DNA from: Acanthamoeba sp. SK_2022b | Lineage: Eukaryota; Discosea; Longamoebia; Acanthamoebidae | Reading direction: 5' to 3' | Length of the DNA: 48,563 bases | Assembly (NCBI GenBank): GCA_027943245.1 | Contig: JANDJZ010000205.1 | Span: 1 to 48,563, forward strand | Part shown: positions 9,113 to 18,677 of the stretch, piece by piece | Layout of the letters: every line of letters begins with the position of its first letter | Position numbering within the stretch: position 1 is the stretch's first letter | The notes under the pieces: model-generated | What the model saw: only the letters and a program-made list of their open reading frames with translations | What the model was told of the DNA's origin: nothing | Database searches by the model: none | Program-made: the position numbers and the translations under genes

Positions 9113-10909
9113 ATCTTACTATTCCTGCTATTGTAGATGTCTTATGAGCAGTTTCTGCTCTTTACCCTGTACTGGATGGGTCAGTTTTAGTGGTTGCTCA
9201 CTGTGCCAACAGTTTGTGGTTGGTCCTACACTGTTTATTGTGGATGAAGATGTAGGAACAGTGTTCAATGTGCTGAGACCCTCAACCATGTTGAAGGTTC
9301 TGTACTTGATCTTGCAGAATGGCACCATCAGTAATTCACAAGAGTGACTATGTGTGAGATGAAGTAAATGAGGAGCTGCTGTGATGGTTCACTCCGCTCT
9401 GGGTGATATTGTTGCCATTTTTTGGCAGTTCCATCACACGGGCATGCACAATGCTCACACCTCTTTCACTACCAATCTGCACTCAATGTGGTCCTGTATG
9501 TGCATGTGTTGTGGGTAACCTGATTGCCATTTATTCCTGCCAGTCTATCTAATACATATGTGCATAATGAAGATGCAGCCCTCAATAAAATCGTTGCAGC
9601 AAGCCAGGCAATAACCAACTGCTTTTCTTACAATAAGAAATCTTGCACAAATCATCCTGCAAGCACATCAAAGCTGTGAACAATGGTGCCTCTGATAAGC
9701 CTTGATGATGATGGTACAATTCTGGAGCTGCTGCAGGGGTTTCTTGCAGAGTGTTCAGAAAAAAGTAACAATGTCACTTTGGAACGAACCCAAAAATGCC
9801 TGTACATGACCCAAGGGAACCCATGTATATTCTGTACATCCACAGATGTGACTTTTTCACCATCTTACCTTTTTCATCACAAAACAAAAAGGTGAGCATT
9901 GACCTGATGCACATCAGTTCAACCACCACAGCCCAAAGATGTACTTGACCCAAAGGGCATCTGTTCATCTCATGTGCATTTCAAGATGTCACTTTTTCAT
10001 CATTATAGATCTTCACCCACAAGAGAAGTGTGAACTGATGCACATCAGTTCTTCCACCCCAGCCCAGAGATGTACATATTTTAGGTGAATCAGACCTCAT
10101 GTGCATTGGTACCAACCTAAAGATGATTGTGAAAAACCAGTTCTTCTTGTTATGTGTTTTTTACACACCAAGACTTTCTGCCACTGTTTTCAATTTGCAC
10201 CAAGGTACTGAAAAACTGTTTTTGAAGGGCTAGAAGAGATAAAGTTCCAACAACATAAACACAATCCATATTGACCAATGCATTTTGTCAAGTGCAAAAC
10301 ATCCAATTTTCAAAACTGTTTTACCTCAGTGTACAGAATTTGAAGCTTTTTTTTGAGGCATATCTCAGTGTGCTTTTATACCAACATTGCCAAAAGAGTC
10401 TTGTTACTTTTTTCTGAACACTCTGTTTTCTCCCTTCCATATTGTCTTAGCATTACTACACCAAACCACCTCCCCAACATCTGAATTACAACAGATGCTC
10501 ACCCCAGCTGGTTTTGTAAAACCATCTGGAAATTTAACTCCAATGAGATGGCCAGCCTGTCAGAGTCAGGTAGGGCCAACTCACACACCTTCACTCTATT
10601 TGGCATTGAGTCACTAATGCTTCTCAAAGAGGGAAAAGGACAGGGATGAGGACCAGCCATGAGTGGATATGGTGTGATCACCTAGCTTGGCATGGATGTG
10701 AGTTTCATGGCTTGGTGCCAGAAAGCCACTTACATTGTGTTTGGCATTAGCATAGTAGCATGTATGTTATTAAGATTGTACCAAACCCTTGCTTTGCTCC
10801 TGTGCAATGTTGAACATGTGTACAGGCAACTTGTGCACAGGACAGAAGCTGCCTGTTGCCACTCCTGGTTACAGCAAATTATGTTTGAACAACCAAGAAA
10901 GCAGGAGCT
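9113..10909. other. Unique spacer between the palindrome arms, no gene seen
   Basis: This 1.8 kb stretch separates the two arms and has no inverted counterpart. It is clearly more AT-rich than the flanking genes and rich in CA/TG words. Only short ORFs with no recognisable motif are present, and none joins into a plausible spliced gene. It contains a degenerate tandem repeat at about 9790-10110. It starts and ends directly at the 5' ends of the two tRNA-Val copies, so the two tRNA-Val genes are transcribed away from it in opposite directions. Confidence 0.85.
9790..10110. repeat. Degenerate tandem repeat in spacer, period about 140 bp
   Basis: Two diverged units start at 9844 and 9984 with AGATGTSACTTTTTCA, share CTGATGCACATCAGTTC, CAGCCCARAGATGTAC and CTCATGTGCATT, and are preceded by a partial unit (GTACATGACCCAAGGG near 9800). 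Each unit holds a small palindrome, TGATGCACATCA. Confidence 0.8.
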
Positions 10910-10980
10910 GGTTTCATGGTGTAGTGGTATCACGTCTGCCTCACACGCAGTAGGTCCTGGGTTCGAACCCCAGTGAAACC
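10910..10980 (+). tRNA. tRNA-Val (CAC), right copy at palindrome breakpoint
   Basis: Identical in sequence to the left-arm copy. Followed by a CTTTTTG terminator. Its 5' base is the first base of the right arm; sequence upstream is unrelated to that of the other copy, so the two genes have different 5' flanks but the same internal A and B boxes. Confidence 0.96.
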
Positions 10981-11067
10981 AATCTTTTTGCTTACGCCGC
11001 CGCGTACGCACCAATGCCGACACTCCTCGCCTTGCCCAATCAGCTGGATCATGTAACGCGCAGCGAG

Positions 11068-11149
11068 GGACGGATGGCCGAGCGGTCTAAGGCGACAGTT
11101 TAAGGCACTGTTATCTTCGGATGCGTGGGTTCAAATCCCACTCCGTTCA
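11068..11149 (+). tRNA. tRNA-Leu (AAG), right copy
   Basis: Identical to the left-arm copy: class II fold, AAG anticodon, T-arm GGGTTCAAATCCC, downstream CTTTTTT. It points toward CIAO2B on the same strand. Confidence 0.96.
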
Positions 11150-11323
11150 CTCCTATCTTTTTTGGCCACGCCACTCACTCAACCTCTTCGCCCTCTCTCT
11201 TTGCAAGCACTATTGCAGACACACCCGCGTACGGCGTTTGGCGTTTCAAACACGCAAGTGTACACTACCAATACCGAAGTTTGCCGTATGCGTTGGAAAC
11301 TCATTTCCCGCTTTTTCCCGAAC

Positions 11324-12275
11324 ATGATGCAACCGAATCTCATCAACCCCAACCCTAAAATCTATGATGTCAACATTGGTCGCAAAAAAACGTGCTCGCT
11401 GCCGTATGTGCCCGACATCACTGACCGAATAGATGCAGCTGAGGTTTATGGTACTGATAATCTTTAGATTGCAGCGATTTCCGTCCATCTCGACTATTGC
11501 TGATCTTCATCGCCCCTCCCCGCTCCTGTTCTTTCTTTGTTTCCATGAAGATCTGATTCGGGACATCAAAGGTTCGCCTACCTCATCACTGCACTCTCCT
11601 GCTTTCATGTGTCACACCTGACCGTCCTACACGCAGACCCGGAGCATCCGTACACGCTCGAGCAGCTGAATGTGGTGCAGGAGGAGTGCATAGACGTGGA
11701 GTACCACGGCAGGTCGGCCACTATCGTGATCAAGTTCACACCCACCGTGCCGCATTGCAGGTGCCGTTGCCTCTCCCCTCTCACAGGCCTCCCGGTCGCC
11801 TCGCAGTTGAGCCGTTAAATGTCTGGCTGGCCACGCGATGTGCAGCTTGGCCACGTTGATTGGTCTGTGTCTACGAACAAAGCTCGAGAGAGACCTCCCA
11901 CAGAAGTGCAAGGTTTGTCTTTCGCTTCCTTGCCAAAACGCACAACGCATGGGAGCGTGGCCGACGAATGCTCACGCTCCTGGTTCCTGTCCTTTCACTC
12001 CGCACAGATCGATATCTTTGTGACGCCAGGCACTCACGGAACGGAAAACGAAAGTACTCAAGCCTTGCCTTGCGAAATGGTGCTCCTGGAGCTGACACTA
12101 ACGCACTTGATAACGACTTGACATCATGCCAGTCAATAAGCAGATCAATGACAAGGAGCGAATAGCGGCCGCGCTTGAGAATCCCTACCTCAAACCGCTC
12201 GTCGAAGGTAACTACTTTGCCTCGCCAAACGCCGCCAATAACTTCGACCACAACTCTGATTCGAATGCCTACTGA
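11324..12275 (+). CDS. CIAO2B: CIAO2B/MIP18-family cytosolic Fe-S assembly factor, right copy
   Basis: Second intact copy of the CIA-complex gene. Exons 11324-11450, 11551-11571, 11637-11760, 11846-11912, 12008-12053 and 12133-12275 close in phase to 175 residues. Conserved blocks are DPEHPYTLEQLNVV, the HCSLATLIGL Cys motif, and DKERIAAALENPYL. The protein should target Fe-S clusters to cytosolic and nuclear proteins with CIAO1 and MMS19. About 92 bp lies between tRNA-Leu and the start that the left copy lacks, so the two promoters differ although the proteins are almost the same. The start is the first of two consecutive ATG codons. Confidence 0.95.
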
Positions 12276-12529
12276 CGCACGTCACGTGTTCATCCACGCT
12301 ACAGAGTGTATAAAGGAGTCCGAATACTGAGTCACAAACGAACAACACAACGGCGTTATCATTGCGGCGTGTACTTGGCTGAAAAAGCGGTGCGTGCGGG
12401 TTGGAGGCCACCGATCGGCTGGAGAGTCTCTTCATTCAGTCCCTAGGGACACCTTGCCTCTGTGTGGGCGCCATATTTCTTGGTAATTTTCTTGTTGCCC
12501 AAATCATGCTTATGATTTGTGGCCACAAG

Positions 12530-13065
12530 ATGGAAGCGCCAGAAGGAAGAGGTGAAGGAGAGGGCAGTGAACAGCAAAGAGCAGCGTTGTCGCTGTTGAG
12601 TGAGGAAAAGCTGGAGGAAGATGAAACCGACACCGCCGAGCCCTGGCCCCAGCACTCTGCCCCCCGGCCCAACAACGGCAACACCCCGTACGCTGCCCGC
12701 GACGTATGTGTCTCCACCCTCCTTTTTTTTGAGCCCAATACAAGTCAAAAATATATTAATAAAATATATTATAAAATGAATATTAAAAAAAAGGTGCCCG
12801 GCACGCCCACGCGAGCAGGCCCCACCGAAGTGGTAGACATATCGGGACTCACCGATGATCAGCTCGTTGAACGTACGCCAGCTGCACACGTGCTTGCCAC
12901 CCTCTGCCTGTGCCTCACAAGGACAACCGTGTAGTGTTTGCACAGCTGCCGCCCGACATGCTGGCCCAGCGAAAGAAGGCCCTGCAGGACTGGGCCCTTC
13001 ACCTGGGTCTTGAGGAAGGTTCAGAGCATTACCACCTTTCCCTCTTAGCGTCTACGAATGGCTGA
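12530..13065 (+). pseudogene. Uncharacterised acidic protein, right copy, frameshifted
   Basis: Counterpart of 7041-7574. The first exon and AT-rich intron (12704-12793) are conserved, but a two-base insertion near 12903 (CCCTCTGCC here, CCCTGCC in the left copy) moves the second exon out of frame, giving a stop soon after LATLCLCLTRTTV. The remaining sequence to the old stop at 13065 is otherwise well preserved, so the lesion looks recent. If real, the right copy makes a truncated product; a base error in the assembly is the alternative. Confidence 0.6.
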
Positions 13066-13085
13066 GTCTCTTCCTTCCGCTCTCC

Positions 13086-13109
13086 TCTCTCTCTCTCTCT
13101 CTCTCTCTC
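13086..13109. repeat. (CT)12 tract, right arm
   Basis: Short CT microsatellite just after the frameshifted gene. The left arm has an interrupted GA tract at the matching place (about 6998-7024), of different length. Confidence 0.9.
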
Positions 13110-13298
13110 GGTTTCGACGTGGCAGCGCGAGAGATGCAAAGGGGCCGATTGCTCAATATCTTGACGCCACCGCCGCAACCGCAGAGCAGCCAGCATACCC
13201 CGACATCAGGGCCCAGCAAACCATAAATCCAAAAATAGATTTGCCTACGCTCACAACAGCTGGAGCGCTTGCCCACAGGGTTACGCCTCTGCTGACGT

Positions 13299-13337
13299 GG
13301 CAACGGCCGGTTGGCTGTGAGTTGCTCAATTAACAGT
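13299..13337. other. Micro-inverted segment, right arm
   Basis: Same-strand match to 6801-6839, flanked outward by CCAAGCGATGCAAATACC, which is the reverse complement of the left arm's flank. The 39 bp therefore flipped in one arm after the arms formed. Confidence 0.9.
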
Positions 13338-13398
13338 TCCCAAGCGATGCAAATACCTCACTGAAACACTGAAACACAACGCACAGGGCAGAAACACC

Positions 13399-13897
13399 AT
13401 GACTCAACCCCTACGCGATAAGCTGTGCGAGCTGGGGCTCGATGTAGCTGATGCCACGCAGCACGCGCAGCGCATGGAGAAAGAAGGTGCACTTCTCGTT
13501 TTTAATGTTGCATTTTATTGTTCCCGACCAACGTTTCATTTGCCACGTCCCAGGCATCTCGGTGGAAGATTTGGGCAGGCTCGGGCATGCCGAACTGAGA
13601 GAGCTTGGCGTGACAAAGATGGGAGACCGGCTCAAAATCATAGTAGGCTTGCAAGAGCACCCTCACGAGCAAACCGCCATACTGTCTCCCTTTCCGTTTC
13701 CGAACTGCGCCAATCATCCAGGCGTGCCCGCAACGCACAAGTGCGTCCAGCGCAATTGCCAGAGGAACTTTTGCATCGCGTGTGTGTCTGTTGCGCCAAC
13801 CATGTACGCCTCGGGGAGGTTCTTCTGGTGCCACGAGTGCAGGGACCGCGTGAAGGCAGGCGCACTAGTTGACTGCCAGTTGTGCACGCTGTTCTGA
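13399..13897 (+). CDS. SAM-domain plus Cys-rich finger protein, right copy
   Basis: Exons 13399-13486 and 13554-13897, 143 residues, with intron 13487-13553. Same SAM domain (LGLDV..ISVEDL..ELGV..GDRLKIIVGLQ) and C-terminal Cys/His cluster as the left copy, but here the full CHEC pair is kept, so this is the better candidate for the functional protein. Residue 2 is Thr instead of Ala. Upstream is the micro-inverted segment, so the promoter context differs from the left copy. Confidence 0.82.
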
Positions 13898-15310
13898 TTG
13901 AGCAAAGCAGAGAATAAAACGACAACCTGCCCTCAAGGCCAACAGCCTAGAAGGAGTCTTCCCCTACCTCAGCCGCGTCGTGCCGCTCGTTTGACATACC
14001 GTGCTACTCATGCCGCTGGTAGACTTGGCGGCTGACTCTGACAACGTGAAAAGGCAGTGTAAGAAGAAAAGAGGTGTATTCTTCCAGTATTGCTAGACAG
14101 AAAGACAAGGGAATGAGTTGTCAGCCGCGCTCTAATGCTGGCGTTTCAAGTGGTTGTACGCGGATTGAAGGTGCTGGCTGGCTGGTTCTTCTTGACGTCA
14201 TGAATGGCTTGTGGGGCTAAGAGTTTGATAGGGCTCTACTGCCACCTCCACCTGCACTATGAAGGGAAAAAAAGAAGAGGAGATGAGGGGGAGTGGATAG
14301 ACACACAGAGGATGGCTGAGCCCCACACCATCCCCATCTCCAGAAGAATGGAGAACAGAGGCCTGAACTCTTTCAACTCCTCATGTGTGCCTGCAGGGGC
14401 ACCACTGTATGGCCAGGCAGGTCCTCAGGGAGACCTGTGAGGCTGAGGACCACCACAACTGCCATGGTTTGCGCACTGAGATGACCACACTCAGAGCAGG
14501 TAGTTCTGTGTGTGTGAGAGACAGAATGGGAGGAGAGAGAGCAACAAATCACCTCAGAGGGAAACTCTCACTGCAGTTCAACCATGAGGCACACATGTAC
14601 AACACACAAGGTGGAGGCAGCCCTGGCCTGAACTGAAGTAGCTGCGCCAGAGTGAATGAAACCTCTTGCTCATAAGCTTGAAACAAGATTACTGCGTACC
14701 ATCAAGCGAACTAATTGGGCTTGTATGATGACATCCTCTATACTTGATGCACTGGGTACTGTCAAACAAAGTTGTTGGGCTTGTATGAAGGCATCCTCTA
14801 TACTCAACACTGGCAAAGTGTAGTGGTAAAGGTAGGTGAAGCACTAAGACTGTAGTGATGTCATCCAGTCTGCTTGTTGGCCTTGTGCAGTGGAGTAAAA
14901 GTAAAAAACTGAGGCTTGAACAGCGCTTTTGTCTCTGGCCTAGAAGGTTCAGGAAGCTTCCAGTGCATTGGCGCAGTTCCATTGGAGCATTCCAATGTAA
15001 CCATGTGAAGGATTCATCTAGTTTTCAAGCTTCCTTCACCTGCCACCACCATACAGGCTCACTCCACTGACTGCACATGAACATTCCACATACCACTAAT
15101 AGGGAGCAACGACTACTGGCAGGCCTTAGATGCCAAGGGCGGTTTCATGAACAACTAAGAACGCTCCCATGCGCACGTTGACCAAGTTGGTACATGTATA
15201 TTGTCGTGGAACGTGACGCCCACACGATACATTTGTATCCTCACCTTGGTGCATTTGTTTTTACGATTCTCACTACCATCTACTCAACGCGTTGGCGGGG
15301 TTCTACTCGC
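13898..15310. other. Gene-poor stretch, right arm
   Basis: Mirror of the left stretch. No gene supported. It contains the mirrored tandem repeat at about 14695-14806 and lacks the roughly 230 bp segment found at 4779-5007 in the left arm. The remnant frame seen in the left arm near 5880-6170 is further broken here by a deletion near 14150. Confidence 0.6.
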
Positions 15311-15559
15311 CTAGTTTTTCTGAGGGACGAGGCTCGGTCGAGGTATTTCCCGACGCGTTCGCCAACGGAAGTCGGCCGCCTGGCCAAGAGCTGTCACGTA
15401 GCGCCACCGGCTACTGCTCTCCTTGAGGCCCTTCTCCATGATCTCCCGCACCCTCGCCTCCTCCCGCCTAACGTGGTTCGCGCGTGGCAGTTGAATGCGA
15501 CGATGTAGCCCAATGGCGCCACGACCGGCGCAGCCAACTTCACCGCTCTTGTGGGGCAC
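15311..15559 (-). pseudogene. Degraded copy of the 4308-4590 exon pair
   Basis: Matches the left exon pair, but about 70 bp covering the end of the first exon and the 5' splice site are missing, fusing the two exons out of their original phase. Two Trp codons of the left copy read Arg here, while other differences are silent. The pattern suggests loss of function in this arm. Confidence 0.45.
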
Positions 15560-15779
15560 TGGAGAGGACTCCCGCTCCCACTCCTCCTCGAGTGGTTACT
15601 ATGCAACTCCGTACCTATGGTTGCTATGCAACACTTACAGATTATGGTCCGACGCGATTGGGGGCGCAGGCAAGGGGTGGGCCAACGGGCGCAAGAATGG
15701 GCGAGGGCCACGAGTTCGTGGCGCGCCTGCCAGGAGCTCGTCGCCCTCCAGACCAAGAACAGCCAATTCGGCGTCGTCC

Positions 15780-16568
15780 TCGATCCGCCCTGGCCCGCAC
15801 GTCATCCTCGTCATCATCGACGCGTCGCGAGCCGCCCACGTTCGCGGTGGTAAGGTGGCGAGCCGTGCCCCACCGCCACCTTACCACCGACGTGTTGGCC
15901 ACATCCCGCGGTGCAATCAAACAGCTGGGGCAGCTCGCCCAGCGTGGTGTGCGGCCGGTGCACCTGCCATCATTTGGTTGGCTCCCGGCCCGCGTGGGAC
16001 GCGTTCAAGTGCCCACTCCAGTGCGGCAGCGCATTCGGCTCGCGCGTCGAATCGACGAACCACCTCAAGTACTGCTCCAGCTACATCCTTCACGTACGCC
16101 CATCGCTTGGCCAGTTGCATGAGTGTCGCACACGCACACACTGACCGAATTGGTATGACGCGGGGGCCGAGTAGTGCGGTCGACCACTACTGCCATGTCC
16201 TGAAGGGACTCGAGAACCGTTGGTGTGCCGAGGAGGTGCTGGCCTGCGACATGGCGCAGCACTGGGGCCAGGTATGCCCTGGAATTGGATTCCCCTCCTA
16301 TGGTGTGTGGCGGGAGCGGTGGCCACTCGCTCACCTGCACGTAGTCCTGTCATCGACACGCACGCGAGGAGGTCGACAGTTGTGAGCCCAAGGCCTTGCA
16401 CCAGAACGCGCGCACAGTGAGGGGCGGCGGTGATACCTCGAGCACTGCGGGACTTGGAGACCGCAACGGCAGTAGGTGGTCCCGCAGTCGCACGGCTCCA
16501 CGGGCTTGAAGGGCTTAGTGAGGCCGCTGGGTGCGGCGGAGCGGAATGACGACGCGACGAGGGAGTGA
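15780..16568 (+). CDS. Uncharacterised Cys/His-rich gene, right copy (uncertain)
   Basis: Plus-strand counterpart of 3309-4045. Exon candidates: one ending near 15848 at GGTAAG (GPHVILVIIDASRAAHVRGG), a finger exon around 16000-16093 (FKCPLQCGSAF..HLKYC), an exon ending 16271 (CAEEVLACDMAQHWGQ), 16345-16416 (a Cys-containing stretch, SCHRHAREEVDSCEPK), and 16476-16568 ending in TGA. The last two introns keep phase. Third-position G/C is high in these frames and lower on the opposite strand. Differences from the left copy include 4- and 12-base indels, so integrity is doubtful. Confidence 0.4.
15845..15889. repeat. Perfect 16-bp hairpin, right arm
   Basis: Same 16 bp stem and 13 nt loop as at 3980-4024, conserved without change although neighbouring sequence has indels. 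Confidence 0.9.
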
Positions 16569-16848
16569 CGTAGGGATCGGCCGCAGGCGACGACGATCGA
16601 ATACGGAGGAGACGAAGAGGAAGAGGTATAGTAATTGCATGGACTATCTAACGTAGACGCTTGCTTGTGGTGGTCTCTTAAGACTCGTTTTTTGCTGAGG
16701 CTCGGTCATTGTTGCAAAAGACCGCCGCGCGGAGCAGAGCAAAGAAGTGAACGGCATCTGGGGCAACCAACAAGCGGCATTGGTTGATTGGGCAGCTGCA
16801 CTCAAAACTCGGTTTGACGAGAAAGAGCAAGACGAGCCCTCTGCTGAA

Positions 16849-17551
16849 CTACCAGGGGAGGAGGCGCGCGACGGAGCGGCAGATGGCGACCCAGGCGACC
16901 ACGCCGACGGTGCCGATCGGCCAGCCGGGGATGGCGAGCCACGACGCCACGAACCACGGACCGAAGGTCGACTCGTTCGCCACCAGCACGGGCGTGTGCC
17001 ACCACCAGGCCACCAGCAGCATGGGGAGCACCACCTAGACGTCATCGTAAGGAGGAGAGAAAGGGTCTCCAAGAGCGGGGAGGAAGGGTACCTGAGCCAG
17101 AAGCTGGCGCAACAGGAAGAGGGAGATGGGGTTGTTGAGGAGGACGGAGCTCTTCCGGCTTCGCTCGGCGCGCAGGCGGTCGCGCTGCTTTTCGAGCGCC
17201 TGTATCTGACGCTGCACCTTGGACCACCGCACGAACGTGGACACCGCGTCCAGCCGTCGAGCCTCCCGCTGCAAACCCGCCAGCTTGGTCTCCAGTTCCG
17301 CCTCCTCCTTTGGGGCCGCAGTGGCCTTTTGTTGAAAAAGATAAATTATAAGATGGAATCTTTTGTTGTTTGTAATCTGGATGGCTAGTTGATAGAATTA
17401 TCTGAAGGCGTACCCAGGCAAGGAAGCGGCGCACAAAAATCTGCCCTAGCACCACCAGCACGAAGATCAGTGTGGCAGTACCACCGCCTACCTCATGCCA
17501 TCCGATTCCGGTGTTGTCTGCAGACGTCTCCGCCACCTCTTTTGTTTCCAT
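16849..17551 (-). CDS. GET1: GET1/WRB-type tail-anchored protein insertase subunit, right copy
   Basis: Exons 17414-17551, 17092-17325 and 16849-17034 encode 185 residues. Same three membrane segments and central coiled coil as the left copy, with Lys5 replaced by Glu. The second intron is 57 bp here and 55 bp in the left arm. It follows the patatin gene closely on the same strand, as in the left arm. Both copies look functional. Confidence 0.85.
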
Positions 17552-17602
17552 CTCTTTTGCTTTGCCTTTGTTTTCGTTTTATTTTGTATTTTCCTGTTGG
17601 TG

Positions 17603-18605
17603 TCAAGTCGCGTGGCCGGATGAATGGGCATTGAACCAAGCGTTGTCCCACGTCTGGCTGGCGCGCGTGCCTGGACTGTTGACGGGACCGGCGGGGATGG
17701 TGGCCGGCAAGGCAGCTCCGTGAGGGAACTTGAACAGACCCTTCGGCTTGGCCCCACCACCCTTCGTGCTGTGCCCGCCACCGCTGCTGCTTATGCCGCC
17801 GCTCGTGCCGGCTGGCTTCGTCTCGGCGTAGATGTGGTGCTTGATCCACTCGATCGTGTCATCCTGCACTCACAAATGCGAGTACATCAGCTGAGCACGC
17901 GCAGTGGCCAAGTCGATGGGTGACCGTACGAGATTGATGGTCTGGGCGAGGTGTATCAACGCGGGCAGGGACGAGGCGTCGTCCATGCCCAGCGGTCGCT
18001 CCAGGAATGGATCCAGCCTATGGTAGCGACTGCCCAATATCGATGCACTCAATTGGTGGCCTTCATGTTCGTTGGCGCGTGGGCCCGTAAGTCAAGCCAT
18101 TGCTGTTTGGTGTGTGGCTCAGAGTCGAGAGGCGTACCGAAGCTGTCGTGTGCGGCGAAGAGCAGGCCAGGCAGCTTGGGGCCCCACTGGATAATGCCCC
18201 AGTCGTGGTCGTCGTCTTCGCCCTCGAGGTACTGCATGATGCGACCCGTACCGATGTTCAGTATATGCAGGTCCGAAGCCTGGACCGGCTGTTCCGCGCC
18301 GTCGCTCATCAGGCACGCAATCGCCGCCGAGGAGGCGGTGTTAGAGACGACGCCACCATCCACATGTTTTTTCTGTGAGGAAAAATGGTGAACAAGTCGG
18401 CGATGATGAATAAGGGAGAAGTTGGTTGATACGTGGCTCTTGAAGTAGGTCGGGGCGGCGGAAGAGGCCAAGCAGTGATCCCACAGGGGAGTCTCCTCGA
18501 GATCCCGCTTCTTCACCGCAAAGGGCAGCTGGTCGGCCTCGTCGCACTTCTTCATTGGTACATTATGATACACTGCACCACGCTTTCCTGTTAATCGTCT
18601 CACTG

Positions 18606-18677
<72 letters not shown>

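Noticed and set aside
9113..10909. A gene in the spacer, such as the ORF at 10692-10976
   Set aside because: The ORF runs into the tRNA-Val gene, has no domain and no codon bias.
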